Positions 1 to 7,447 of a DNA stretch of 31,257 nucleotides are shown here, piece after piece. Every line of letters begins with the position of its first letter. Position 1 is the first letter of the stretch. The stretch comes from an uncultured Paenibacillaceae bacterium. GTDB taxonomy: Bacteria; Bacillota; Bacilli; Paenibacillales; DA-C8. The position numbers were made by a program, and so were the translations under genes. The notes beneath the pieces were generated by a model. That model did not search any database and was not told where the DNA came from. It saw only the letters and a program-made list of their open reading frames with translations. Location of the stretch: positions 1-31,257 of the forward strand of contig CALGAO010000103.1 in the NCBI GenBank assembly GCA_937957685.1, written 5' to 3'.

Positions 1-1985
1 TCTGGGAGCTCACCAGCATCAGCTCGTTCCTGCTGATCGGCTTCCCGCACGAGCGCTCGGAGGCGCGCGCCGCCGCCCGCCAGGCGCTGCTGATCACTGG
101 CGGCGGCGGCCTGGCGCTGCTGCTGGGGTTCCTCATGCTCGGCACCGCGGGCGGGAGCTTCGAGCTGACCGAGCTGCTGGCCCGCGGCGACGTCCTGCGC
201 GCGCACCCGTGGTACGGCGCCATCCTGGCCCTGGTGCTTGCCGGCGCGTTCACCAAGTCCGCGCAGTTCCCGTTCCGCTTCTGGCTCCCCAGCGCGATGG
301 AGGCGCCCACCCCGGTGAGCGCCTACCTGCACTCGGCGACCATGGTCAAGGCTGGGGTCTACCTGCTCGCGCGCCTGCTCCCGGTGCTCGGCGGCACCCC
401 CGCCTGGACCGCCGCGGTCGGCGGGTTCGGCGCGGCCACCATGATCGCGGGCGGCCTGCTGGCGCTCTACCAGACCGACCTGAAGCGCATTCTGGCGTAC
501 ACGACCGTCAGCGCCCTCGGCACGCTGACGCTGCTGGTCGGCATCGGGAGCGAGGAGGCCGTCACGGCGGCGGTGGTGTTTCTGCTGGCGCACGCGCTCT
601 ACAAGGGCGCGCTGTTCATGGTGGCCGGCGCGATCGACCACGAGACGGCGACGCGCAATGTCGAGAAGCTGGGCGGCCTGCGGCGGGCGATGCCGATCAC
701 CGCGGCCGTCGCGGTCCTCGCGGCGGTCTCGCTCTCCGGCTTCGGGCCTGTGCTGAGCTTCATCGCCAAGGAGCAGCTGTTCGAGGCGGTGCTGCACGTC
801 GATCGCATCGGGGTGGTGCTGGGCTCGGCGGCCGTGCTGGCGAGCGCGCTGTTCGTGGCCGAGGCGCTGATCGTGACGATCCGCTCCTTCTTCGGCCCGC
901 TCCAGGCGACCCCCAAGGCCCCGCACGAGCCGCCGCTCAGCATGTGGCTTGGCCCGGCGCTCCTGGCGGCGCTGGGCCTGGTGATCGGCATCTACCCGGC
1001 GCTCGTCGAGCGGCACGTGGTCGCGGCCGCCATCGGCGCCATCCTGAACGGGCCGGCGGAGGTCGCGCTGTCGCTCTGGCACGGCCTCAACCCCGCGCTC
1101 GGCATGACCGCGGCCTCGGTGGTCCTCGGCGCCGGGCTGTACACCGGCTGGACCGCGGTGCGTCGCAGGACCTCGTGGGTCGAGCGCGTGCTCGGGTTCT
1201 GGCCGTCCGACGCCTACCGCCTGAGCCTCGAGGGCATCAAGTACGTCGCGCGGAGCGTGACGTCGGCGATGCAGAGCGGCTACCTCCGCCAGTATCTGTT
1301 CGTGATCCTGTTCGTCACCGTCGTCCTGGTCGGCGCGACCCTGGTGATGAAGGACGGGGTGCCGCGCACCTTCGCGTGGTCCGACCTGCGCTTCTACGAG
1401 GCGGTGCTGGCCACGCTGATGATGTTCGCCGCGCTCTACGCGGTGTTCGCGCCCGGCCGCCTCAGCACCGTCGCGTCGCTCGGGATCGTCGGCTACGGCG
1501 TGGCGCTGATCTACATCCTGTACGGCGCGCCGGACCTGGCCATGACCCAGATCCTGGTCGAGACCCTGACGGTCCTGCTGTTCGTGCTCGCCTTCCACCA
1601 CCTGCCGCGCTACAGGAACCTGACGCACCCGGTGAGCCGCCTGCGCGATGTGCTCATCGCGCTGTGCGTCGGCGGGCTGATGACGACCCTGGTGCTGGCG
1701 GCGATCTCCACCCCGCCGGACTCGCGGCTGGCCGGCTACTTCGCCGAGAACAGCGCGGCGCGGGCCCACGGCAGGAACATCGTGAACGTGATCCTGGTCG
1801 ATTTCCGCGGGCTCGACACGTTCGGCGAGACCACGGTGCTCAGCGTCGCCGCGTTCGGGGTCTACGCGCTGCTCAAGCTCGGCCGCAGGCAGAGGTACGT
1901 CAGAGACGAGGGTGGTCCGGGGTTCGCGGGCCTGCGGCGCATCTTCCTGCGACGGTCTAGGCAAGAGAGAGAGACTCAGGCATGA
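1..1985 (+). CDS. mrpA: Mrp-type Na+/H+ antiporter subunit A (5' truncated)
   Basis: Large membrane subunit of the multisubunit cation/proton antiporter, homologous to complex I NuoL. The frame is open from base 3 and no start is visible, so the N-terminus lies off the window; about 660 residues remain. The reading frame shows the conserved antiporter core (AFTKSAQFPFRFWLPSAM, then APTPVSAYLHSATMVKAGVYLLARL), with the lysines and histidine expected in the proton channel. The C-terminus carries the MrpA-specific MbhD/MbhE-like part: a YGAPDLAMTQILVETL stretch, then NIVNVILVDFRGLDTFGE and a last membrane helix. The stop overlaps the mrpB start by four bases (ATGA), as expected for translational coupling. 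GC content is very high, like the next seven genes and unlike everything after about 6230. Identification is firm; the host is not known. Confidence 0.93.
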   Translation, partial: WELTSISSFLLIGFPHERSEARAAARQALLITGGGGLALLLGFLMLGTAGGSFELTELLARGDVLRAHPWYGAILALVLAGAFTKSAQFPFRFWLPSAMEAPTPVSAYLHSATMVKAGVYLLARLLPVLGGTPAWTAAVGGFGAATMIAGGLLALYQTDLKRILAYTTVSALGTLTLLVGIGSEEAVTAAVVFLLAHALYKGALFMVAGAIDHETATRNVEKLGGLRRAMPITAAVAVLAAVSLSGFGPVLSFIAKEQLFEAVLHVDRIGVVLGSAAVLASALFVAEALIVTIRSFFGPLQATPKAPHEPPLSMWLGPALLAALGLVIGIYPALVERHVVAAAIGAILNGPAEVALSLWHGLNPALGMTAASVVLGAGLYTGWTAVRRRTSWVERVLGFWPSDAYRLSLEGIKYVARSVTSAMQSGYLRQYLFVILFVTVVLVGATLVMKDGVPRTFAWSDLRFYEAVLATLMMFAALYAVFAPGRLSTVASLGIVGYGVALIYILYGAPDLAMTQILVETLTVLLFVLAFHHLPRYRNLTHPVSRLRDVLIALCVGGLMTTLVLAAISTPPDSRLAGYFAENSAARAHGRNIVNVILVDFRGLDTFGETTVLSVAAFGVYALLKLGRRQRYVRDEGGPGFAGLRRIFLRRSRQERETQA

Positions 1986-2392
1986 ACTCAATCGTTCTGC
2001 GCACCGCCAGCCGGCTGCTGGTTGGGCTCCTGCTGATGTTTTCGATCTTCCTGCTGCTGCGCGGCCACAACCAGCCGGGGGGCGGGTTCGTCGGCGGCCT
2101 CGTCGCCGCGGCCGCCTTCATCCTGTACGGCCTGGCCGCCAAGGAGATATCAGTGCGGCAGGCGCTCCACTTCGACACGCGCTCCTTCATCGCCGCCGGG
2201 CTGCTGATCGCCGGGGCGAGCGCGCTGCTCCCGGTGTTCCTGGGCAGGCCGTTCTTCACCGGCATCTGGGGCCCCGTCCGCCTGCTCGGCACGACGGTCG
2301 AGCTGGGGACGCCGGTGTTCTTCGACTTTGGCGTGTACATCGCGGTGTTCGGCGTCGCGCTGACGATCATCCTGGCGATGGCGGAGGAGTAG
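1982..2392 (+). CDS. mrpB: Mrp antiporter subunit B
   Basis: Small membrane subunit of the Mrp complex, 136 residues, close to the usual length for free-standing MrpB. It has the family signature near the N-terminus (LLRGHNQPGGGFVGGLVAA), several hydrophobic helices, and the conserved ending in which LGTTVELGTPVFFDFGVYIAVFG leads into a last helix. The ATG overlaps the mrpA stop by four bases. The next gene, mrpC, begins four bases after the stop, and the GGAGGAG at the end of mrpB serves as its ribosome site. Position and sequence agree with the canonical A-B-C-D-E-F-G order of group 1 Mrp operons. Confidence 0.93.
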   Translation: MNSIVLRTASRLLVGLLLMFSIFLLLRGHNQPGGGFVGGLVAAAAFILYGLAAKEISVRQALHFDTRSFIAAGLLIAGASALLPVFLGRPFFTGIWGPVRLLGTTVELGTPVFFDFGVYIAVFGVALTIILAMAEE

Positions 2393-2395
2393 CAC

Positions 2396-2845
2396 ATGCA
2401 AGTTGTCCTCGCATTTCTGATCGGCGGGCTGTTCACCATCGCGATCTACCTCCTGCTGCGCCGGGCGATCGCGCGCGTGATCCTCGGCCTGGCGCTGCTG
2501 ACCAACGCCACTAACCTGCTGATCTTCACGGTCGGCGGGCTGACCCGTGCGACGCCCCCGCTGATCCCCGAGGGGCAGACCCGGCCTGGCGGCCCGTTCG
2601 CCGACCCTATGCCGCAGTCGCTCATCCTGACGGCGATCGTGATCGGCTTCGGCGTGCTGGCCTTCACGATGGTCCTGGCGTTCCGCACCAACCAGATCGT
2701 CGTGGCCGATGACATCGACAGGATGCGCGCCACCGACGCGCTGGTGCCGATCGAGACGGCCGAGCTGGCCGAGCCCTACGACGAAGAGGTGGAGTCGCAC
2801 CCCGACGACCCGGTGGTCGTGGGAGAGCCGGAAAGGGTCGGATAG
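2396..2845 (+). CDS. mrpC: Mrp antiporter subunit C (NuoK-like)
   Basis: NuoK-like subunit with three membrane helices, 149 residues. Visible family features are the first helix followed by YLLLRRAIARVILGLALLTNATNLLIF, and the PMPQSLILTAIVIGFGVLAF stretch that matches the conserved DPLPQALVLTAIVI segment of MnhC/MrpC. The C-terminus is a hydrophilic acidic tail of about 45 residues (rich in Asp and Glu, for example EPYDEEVESHPDD), somewhat longer than in Bacillus MrpC. The start has a GGAGGAG ribosome site inside the end of mrpB. The stop codon abuts the mrpD ATG directly. Confidence 0.92.
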   Translation: MQVVLAFLIGGLFTIAIYLLLRRAIARVILGLALLTNATNLLIFTVGGLTRATPPLIPEGQTRPGGPFADPMPQSLILTAIVIGFGVLAFTMVLAFRTNQIVVADDIDRMRATDALVPIETAELAEPYDEEVESHPDDPVVVGEPERVG

Positions 2846-4345
2846 ATGTCGAATCTGCTGATCCTCCCGATCGTAGTGCCGTTCTTCACGGCGGCGCTGG
2901 CGCTGCTGCTGCGCGACCAGCGGCGGGCGCAGCGCGTGCTCGCGCTGGTGGGCGCCGCGGGGATCTTCGTGACGGGCGCCGTGCTCGTCGCGGTGGTCGC
3001 GCGGGGCGGCCCGCTGGTGCTCGAGGCGGGCGGCTGGCCGGCGCCGTTCGGCATCGTCCTCGTGGCCGACCTGCTGAGCGCGATCCTCGTCACGCTGACC
3101 GGGGGCGTCGGCCTCGCGGCGGTGGCCTTCTCGCTGGCGACGATCGACTCGCGGCGCGAGGGCTTCGGCTACTACCCGCTGCTGCTCATCCTGCTGATGG
3201 GCGTGAGCGGCGCGTTCCTGACCGGCGATATCTTCAACCTGTACGTCTGGTTCGAGGTGCTGCTGATCGCGTCGTTCGTGCTGCTGGCGCTGGGCAGCGA
3301 GCGCGCGCAGATGGAGGGCGCGCTCAAGTACGTGGCGATGAACCTGATCGCCTCGATGCTCTTCCTGGTCGCGGTGGGCCTGCTGTACGCCGAGGTCGGC
3401 ACGCTTACCATGGCCGATCTGGCGCGGGTGCTGCCGCAGGCCGAGAACCCCGGGCTCATGACGGCGATCGCGGCGATGTTCATGGTGGCGTTCGGCATCA
3501 AGGCCGCGGTGGTCCCGCTGCACTTCTGGCTGCCGGCGGCCTACCACACGCCGCCGCCGGTCGTCTCGGCGGTCTTCGCCGGCCTGCTGACGAAGGTGGG
3601 CGTGTACGCGCTGCTGCGCCTGTTCACACTGGTGTTCGTCGGCGATATCGGCTACACCCACACGATCGTGCTCGTCGCCTCGGGCGTGACCATGATCATC
3701 GGCGTGCTGGGCGCGCTCGCGCAGAGCGAGATGCGCCGCATCCTCTCCTTCCTGATCGTCAGCCACATCGGGTTCGCGGTGATGGGGCTGGGCCTGTACA
3801 CGCCGGCCGGCCTCTCCGGCGCGGTCTTCTACATCGTCGAGGACATGATCGTGCTGACCGCGCTGTTCCTGATCACCGGCATCATCTACCAGGTCGTTCC
3901 CGACGATGACCTGCGCAACCTGGGCGGCTTCTACGCCGCCGCGCCGCTGTTCGGGGTGCTGTTCCTGCTGCCGGCGCTGTCTCTGGCGGGCGTGCCGCCG
4001 CTGTCGGGGTTCTTCGCCAAGCTGGCGCTGCTGCGGGCCAGCATCGAGGCCGGCCAGTACGGCATCGTCGCGACCGCGCTCTGCACCAGCGTGCTGACGC
4101 TGCTCGCCGTGACGCGGATCTGGTCCGAGGTCTTCTGGAAGCCGAACCCGCGCGGCACCACGCTCACCGTGCCGCGCCTCTCGGCCCAGAGCGTGCCGCT
4201 GTGGCTGCCGGTGATGGTGCTCGCCGGGCTGGTCGTGGTGCTCGGGCTGGCGGTCGGCCCCGCGTTCCGGCTCGCGAGCGCGGCCGGGCTGCAGCTCTAC
4301 GATCCGTCGGCCTACATGTCCGCTGTGCTGGGAGTTGAGCGATGA
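2846..4345 (+). CDS. mrpD: Mrp antiporter subunit D (NuoN/NuoM-like)
   Basis: Second large antiporter-like subunit, 499 residues, a normal MrpD length. It has about fourteen predicted helices. Key family segments can be read: LTGDIFNLYVWFEVLLIASFVLLALG carries the conserved Glu of the FEVLL motif, and GIKAAVVPLHFWLPAAYHTPPPVVSAVFAGLLTKVGVYALLR carries the conserved channel lysines. In the family these residues are needed for proton movement. The start is directly after the mrpC stop, and the stop overlaps the mrpE start by four bases. Together with MrpA it forms the ion-translocating core of the complex. Confidence 0.94.
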   Translation: MSNLLILPIVVPFFTAALALLLRDQRRAQRVLALVGAAGIFVTGAVLVAVVARGGPLVLEAGGWPAPFGIVLVADLLSAILVTLTGGVGLAAVAFSLATIDSRREGFGYYPLLLILLMGVSGAFLTGDIFNLYVWFEVLLIASFVLLALGSERAQMEGALKYVAMNLIASMLFLVAVGLLYAEVGTLTMADLARVLPQAENPGLMTAIAAMFMVAFGIKAAVVPLHFWLPAAYHTPPPVVSAVFAGLLTKVGVYALLRLFTLVFVGDIGYTHTIVLVASGVTMIIGVLGALAQSEMRRILSFLIVSHIGFAVMGLGLYTPAGLSGAVFYIVEDMIVLTALFLITGIIYQVVPDDDLRNLGGFYAAAPLFGVLFLLPALSLAGVPPLSGFFAKLALLRASIEAGQYGIVATALCTSVLTLLAVTRIWSEVFWKPNPRGTTLTVPRLSAQSVPLWLPVMVLAGLVVVLGLAVGPAFRLASAAGLQLYDPSAYMSAVLGVER

Positions 4346-4815
4346 ACGGCCTGCTGCTAAACATCCTGCTGGCGCTGGGCTGGGCCGCGCTGTCGGGCGA
4401 CTTCTCGCCCGGCAACCTGATGAGCGGCTTCGGCATCGGCTTTGTGCTGATCCTCTTCAGCCAGCAGATCATGTCGGGGCCCAGCTACATCCGCAAGGTC
4501 TGGCGCATCCTCGACCTGTTCGTCTACTTTCTGATCGAGATGGTGCTCTCCAACCTGCGGGTGGCGATCGATGTGCTGAGCCCGATCTCGTCGCTCCGGC
4601 CGGGGATCGTCGCCATCCCGCTCGACGCCCAGACCGACGCGGAGATCACGCTGCTGGTCAACCTGATCATGCTGACGCCCGGCACGTTCGCGATCGACAT
4701 CTCGTCGGACCGCCGCGAGCTGTACCTGCACATCATGGACGCGGATAAGCCGGATAGGGTGCGGAAGGAGATCAAGGACGGCTTCGAGCGGCGCGTGCTG
4801 GGGGTGCTGCGATGA
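4342..4815 (+). CDS. mrpE: Mrp antiporter subunit E
   Basis: Small subunit of 157 residues, the usual length. The N-terminus has two hydrophobic helices around a polar GDFSPGNLMSGFGIGF loop. The later part has the conserved MrpE stretch RPGIVAIPLDAQTDAEITLLVNLIMLTPGTFAIDISSD and the ending that includes YLHIMDADKPD. MrpE supports assembly and full activity of the antiporter in characterised systems. Both ends overlap the neighbours by four bases (ATGA), so it is almost certainly co-translated with mrpD and mrpF. Confidence 0.92.
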   Translation: MNGLLLNILLALGWAALSGDFSPGNLMSGFGIGFVLILFSQQIMSGPSYIRKVWRILDLFVYFLIEMVLSNLRVAIDVLSPISSLRPGIVAIPLDAQTDAEITLLVNLIMLTPGTFAIDISSDRRELYLHIMDADKPDRVRKEIKDGFERRVLGVLR

Positions 4816-5084
4816 ACGGTATCACGACTGAGACGGTCGCCTTTGCGATGCTGAGCTGCGCCATGGTGATGGCGTTCATCCGGCTGGTGCGCGGCCCGAC
4901 CCTGCCGGACCGGGTGATGGCGCTCGACCTGTTCGCGGTGCTGTCAACCGCCTTCCTGACGGTCTACGCGATCGACACGGAGCAGCAGGTGTTTCTCGAT
5001 GTCGCGATCGTGCTGGCGCTGATCGCCTTCCTCGGCACGGTCGCGTTCGCACTGTATATCGAGCGGAGAGCACGAGATGAATGA
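4812..5084 (+). CDS. mrpF: Mrp antiporter subunit F
   Basis: Ninety-residue three-helix membrane protein with the MrpF/MnhF signature: a first helix, then RLVRGPTLPDRVMALDLFAVL, then helices ending ALIAFLGTVAFALYIERR. The RGPTLPDRVMALD loop is the strongest family mark. The start overlaps mrpE by four bases and the end overlaps mrpG by eight bases. In Bacillus the homologue is also linked to cholate and Na+ resistance, but only the antiporter role is implied here. Confidence 0.92.
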   Translation: MNGITTETVAFAMLSCAMVMAFIRLVRGPTLPDRVMALDLFAVLSTAFLTVYAIDTEQQVFLDVAIVLALIAFLGTVAFALYIERRARDE

Positions 5085-5466
5085 GATTATCAGCGATGTG
5101 CTGATGCTGCTGGGCACGACCTTCCTGCTGCTCGCCGCGCTGGGCGTGGTGCGCATGCCGGACCTCTTCATGCGCATGCAGTCGGCCTCGAAGGCGTCGA
5201 CCCTGGGCATCGCCTGTGTGCTGCTGTCGCTCGCCTTCCACTTCCCCGGCATCAGCGTGAACATCCGCGTGATCGCGGCGATCACCTTCTTCTTCCTGAC
5301 CGCGCCGATCACGGCGCACCTGCTCGGGCGGGCGTCCTACTTCGTCGGGGTGCCGGTCTGGAAGGGGACGGTGATCGACGAGCTGCGCGGGCGCTACAAC
5401 CCGATGACTCACGATCTCAGCAGCGACGATAAGACGGCCAGCGCGGCGCGGATGCCGCTGGACTAG
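5077..5466 (+). CDS. mrpG: Mrp antiporter subunit G
   Basis: Last Mrp subunit, 129 residues, with three helices. Family features are the first helix followed by GVVRMPDLFMRMQSASKASTLG, a signature of the MnhG/MrpG family, and the FFFLTAPITAHLLGRASY stretch in the third helix. The C-terminal 40 residues are hydrophilic. The start overlaps mrpF by eight bases. With this gene the operon A to G is complete except for the 5' end of mrpA, which is beyond the window edge. Confidence 0.92.
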   Translation: MNEIISDVLMLLGTTFLLLAALGVVRMPDLFMRMQSASKASTLGIACVLLSLAFHFPGISVNIRVIAAITFFFLTAPITAHLLGRASYFVGVPVWKGTVIDELRGRYNPMTHDLSSDDKTASAARMPLD

Positions 5467-5489
5467 CGAGGCGTGAGGCCGGGCGAGGT

Positions 5490-6230
5490 ATGGATGAGCT
5501 CACTGTCGCCGTGCGCTGCCACGGCGCGCTGAACGACTTCCTGCCCCGCGCGCGGCGCGGGCGCCCGCTCACCCTGCCCTGGTCCGCCCACGAGACGGTC
5601 AAGCACGTGGTCGAGGTGGCGGGGGTGCCGCACCCCGAGGTCGCCGCGCTCACGGTCAACGGGGCGCCGGTCGACTTCGCCTGCCGGCTGACCCCCGGCG
5701 ATACGGTCGACGCCTACCCGCACGGCGGGCCGCCCCCGGCCCGCCCGCTGCGCCCGCCGCTGCCCGAGCTGCGCTTCGTCTGCGACGTGCACCTCGGGCG
5801 CCTGGCCTCCTACCTGCGCATGCTCGGCTTCGATACGCTCTACAGCAACGACCAGGACGACGCGTATCTGTCGCAGGTCGCCGGCGCCGAGCGGCGCGTG
5901 CTGCTGACCCGCGACGTCGGCCTGCTCAAGCGCAGCGCGGTCACGTACGGCGCGTTCATCCGCGCCACCGAGCCGGAGGCCCAGCTGCGCGAAGTGGTGC
6001 AGCGCTTCGGCGTGCGCCGGAGCGCGTCCGCCTTCCAGCGCTGTATCCGCTGCAACGGGGTCACGGAGCCGTGCCGAAGGAGGCGGTGCTCGACCAGCTC
6101 CAGCCGAAGACCCGGCGCTACTACGAGGCGTTCTGGCGCTGCCAGGCGTGCGGGCAGATCTACTGGCGCGGCTCGCACGTGGGCCGGATGCAGGCGCTGA
6201 TCGAGCTCAACACCGGCCTGGATCTGGGGG
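5490..6230 (+). pseudogene. Mut7-C RNase-domain protein with ubiquitin-like N-terminus (frameshifted)
   Basis: The N-terminal 85 residues resemble the ubiquitin/ThiS-like domain often fused to Mut7-C, and the rest is the Mut7-C PIN-like RNase domain: FVCDVHLGRLASYLRMLGFDTLY, then RVLLTRDVGLLKR. A zinc ribbon follows with CIRC (near 6041) and CQAC (near 6140), ending in the IYWRGSH motif typical of the family. The two cysteine pairs lie in different frames. The frame from 5490 runs to a tail without family resemblance, while frame 2 picks up the domain at about 6071, so one base appears to be missing near 6069-6071. This may be a sequencing error or a real mutation. The true C-terminus is probably lost at the contig junction near 6220-6235. 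The function is inferred from the family; it probably acts on RNA. Confidence 0.8.
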
Positions 6231-6240
6231 GCCATTATAC
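6215..6240. other. Probable chimeric contig junction
   Basis: Left of this point codons nearly always end in G or C and genes are packed with four-base overlaps. Right of it AT content rises (CCATTATACG follows immediately), the encoded pathways change completely, and Bacillota-type ribosome sites appear. The Mut7-C zinc ribbon ends shortly before, and frame 2 runs on by chance into an unrelated pilus-cluster peptide. A run of six G at 6226-6231 lies at the break. The exact base cannot be fixed by eye. Confidence 0.7.
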
Positions 6241-6337
6241 GTATTGGACGAGCCAGGCGAACGGCAGCCTGAGGTCGCTGTTCCTCGGGCGTTATCACTA
6301 TGAGACGAGGGTGGAGGCCGCATGGGGATACTATTGA
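6232..6337 (+). CDS. C-terminal fragment of an unknown pilus-cluster gene
   Basis: About 34 codons in frame 2 ending at the TGA of 6335-6337 (reads HYTYWTSQANGSLRSLFLG and continues to VEAAWGYY). The stop overlaps the start of the TadE-like gene at 6322, which is the spacing expected of an operon partner. I do not recognise the fragment. Its position suggests another TadE/TadG-type pseudopilin or pilus-associated protein of the second genome. Its 5' part is absent because of the junction just upstream. It should not be read as the C-terminus of the Mut7-C protein, although the frame is continuous with it. Confidence 0.45.
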
Positions 6338-6954
6338 TCTTGCTGCGGAACGTCCGGATCCGCAACGAGCGGGGGAGCATCACGCTGGAAGCGGCGATCG
6401 CCGTGCCGCTCCTGCTGACATTCATCATCGCGCTGGGCGCGTTCATCCGGCTGAGCATGATGGAAGCCGGACTTCGTTCCGCTGTCAGCCAGGCCGCGCA
6501 TCAGCTCGCCGTCCAGGCGTATCCCCTGCATCTGTTGACGGAGTCCATGTCCAGGACGGAGCTCGTGCGGAAGCTGAACGAATGGCACGACAAGGCTGAA
6601 TCGGGCAAGACGAAGGTGGAAGACTGGCTGGAGGAATACGGGGAGCTGATCCCGGCGCCGCTGAGCGAAGCGGTGAGGCTCGCTCTGGATGCCGCCGATC
6701 AGCTGGAGGAGGAGTTGACGGAGCCGGTCAGGGCTGCCTTCCAGCCATTGGTGGCGCATTATCTGCCGCGGCATATGGAAGGCGATCGACTGAGGGTGAG
6801 CGCCTTGTCCTATCCGCTCATGGACAAGGACGGAGAGCCGATGGTCAAGCTCGAGGCGGAGTACGAGGCGCCGATCCGTGTGCCCTTCGTATCGCGCACC
6901 GTCACCCTTCGGGCGGCGGCATGGGAGCGGTTATGGATCGGAGATGAGAGGTAG
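6322..6954 (+). CDS. TadE-like pseudopilin
   Basis: Protein of 210 residues with a short basic leader and then the class IV-type prepilin motif RGSITLEAAIAVPLLLTFIIALGAFIRL (residues about 17-45): a cleavage-type Gly-Ser, a Glu at the fifth position after it, and one hydrophobic helix. The rest is extracellular in prediction, with an acidic helical middle and a beta-rich end. TadE-family minor pseudopilins function in Tad/Flp pilus assembly and are processed by the prepilin peptidase encoded next. The ATG has GGTGGAGG four bases upstream. A usual Tad cluster would have CpaF, TadB and TadC before this gene; here they are missing because of the contig junction. Confidence 0.7.
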   Translation: MGILLILLRNVRIRNERGSITLEAAIAVPLLLTFIIALGAFIRLSMMEAGLRSAVSQAAHQLAVQAYPLHLLTESMSRTELVRKLNEWHDKAESGKTKVEDWLEEYGELIPAPLSEAVRLALDAADQLEEELTEPVRAAFQPLVAHYLPRHMEGDRLRVSALSYPLMDKDGEPMVKLEAEYEAPIRVPFVSRTVTLRAAAWERLWIGDER

Positions 6955-6979
6955 CCTGTATCTGGTGGGGGTGTGGGTT

Positions 6980-7447
6980 ATGACGAACGCGCTTGTATGG
7001 GGATGCCTTTCCCTGTTGGTGTTGATTGCCTTCTATACGGATCATACGAGGATGATCATTCCGAACCGGTTGACGATCACCATGGCGATGACCGGTCTGG
7101 GACTGCATGCGATCATGAGCGGTCCGGATGGGATCGCGCGATCGTTCATCGGCCTGTTCGGATCGCTGGCGGCGCTGCTCGTCATCTATCTGTGCAGAGG
7201 CGTGGAAGCGGGCGACGTGAAGCTGTTCGTGGCCCTGGGAGCAATCGGCGGCCTCGAGGTCAGCCTGTCGGTGCTCGTCTGTTCGCTGGTGATCGCCGCT
7301 GCGATGGGCATCTTCGTGCTCGTCGCTCGCCGGGTGCGCGACGGGGGGAGGGATCAGTCCGGGCGCCGCGTTCAATTCCCGTTCATGTATGCGGTGCTGC
7401 CCGGATTCATCCTGACCTGGGTGATGATGGAGGTGCCGCCGCTGTGA
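6980..7447 (+). CDS. A24 prepilin peptidase (TadV/CpaA type)
   Basis: Membrane aspartyl protease of 155 residues that would cleave the leader of the Flp pilin and TadE-like proteins. The first catalytic Asp is in FYTDHTRMIIPN (Asp21) and the second in EAGDVKLF (Asp79). The usual GxGD motif is here ExGD, a deviation from the textbook motif. Five to six helices fit the short CpaA-type enzymes (about 160 residues). An upstream ATG at 6944 is in frame and would add 12 residues; I prefer 6980 because it is preceded by a G-rich ribosome site and puts the Asp at the standard distance. The TGA stop overlaps the GTG start of the next gene (GTGA). Confidence 0.8.
   Translation: MTNALVWGCLSLLVLIAFYTDHTRMIIPNRLTITMAMTGLGLHAIMSGPDGIARSFIGLFGSLAALLVIYLCRGVEAGDVKLFVALGAIGGLEVSLSVLVCSLVIAAAMGIFVLVARRVRDGGRDQSGRRVQFPFMYAVLPGFILTWVMMEVPPL

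Noticed and set aside
2150..3766. 538-residue minus-strand ORF opposite mrpC and mrpD
   Set aside because: It is a GC-rich shadow frame with His/Arg/Asp/Glu repetition and no domain, opposite well-supported antiporter genes.
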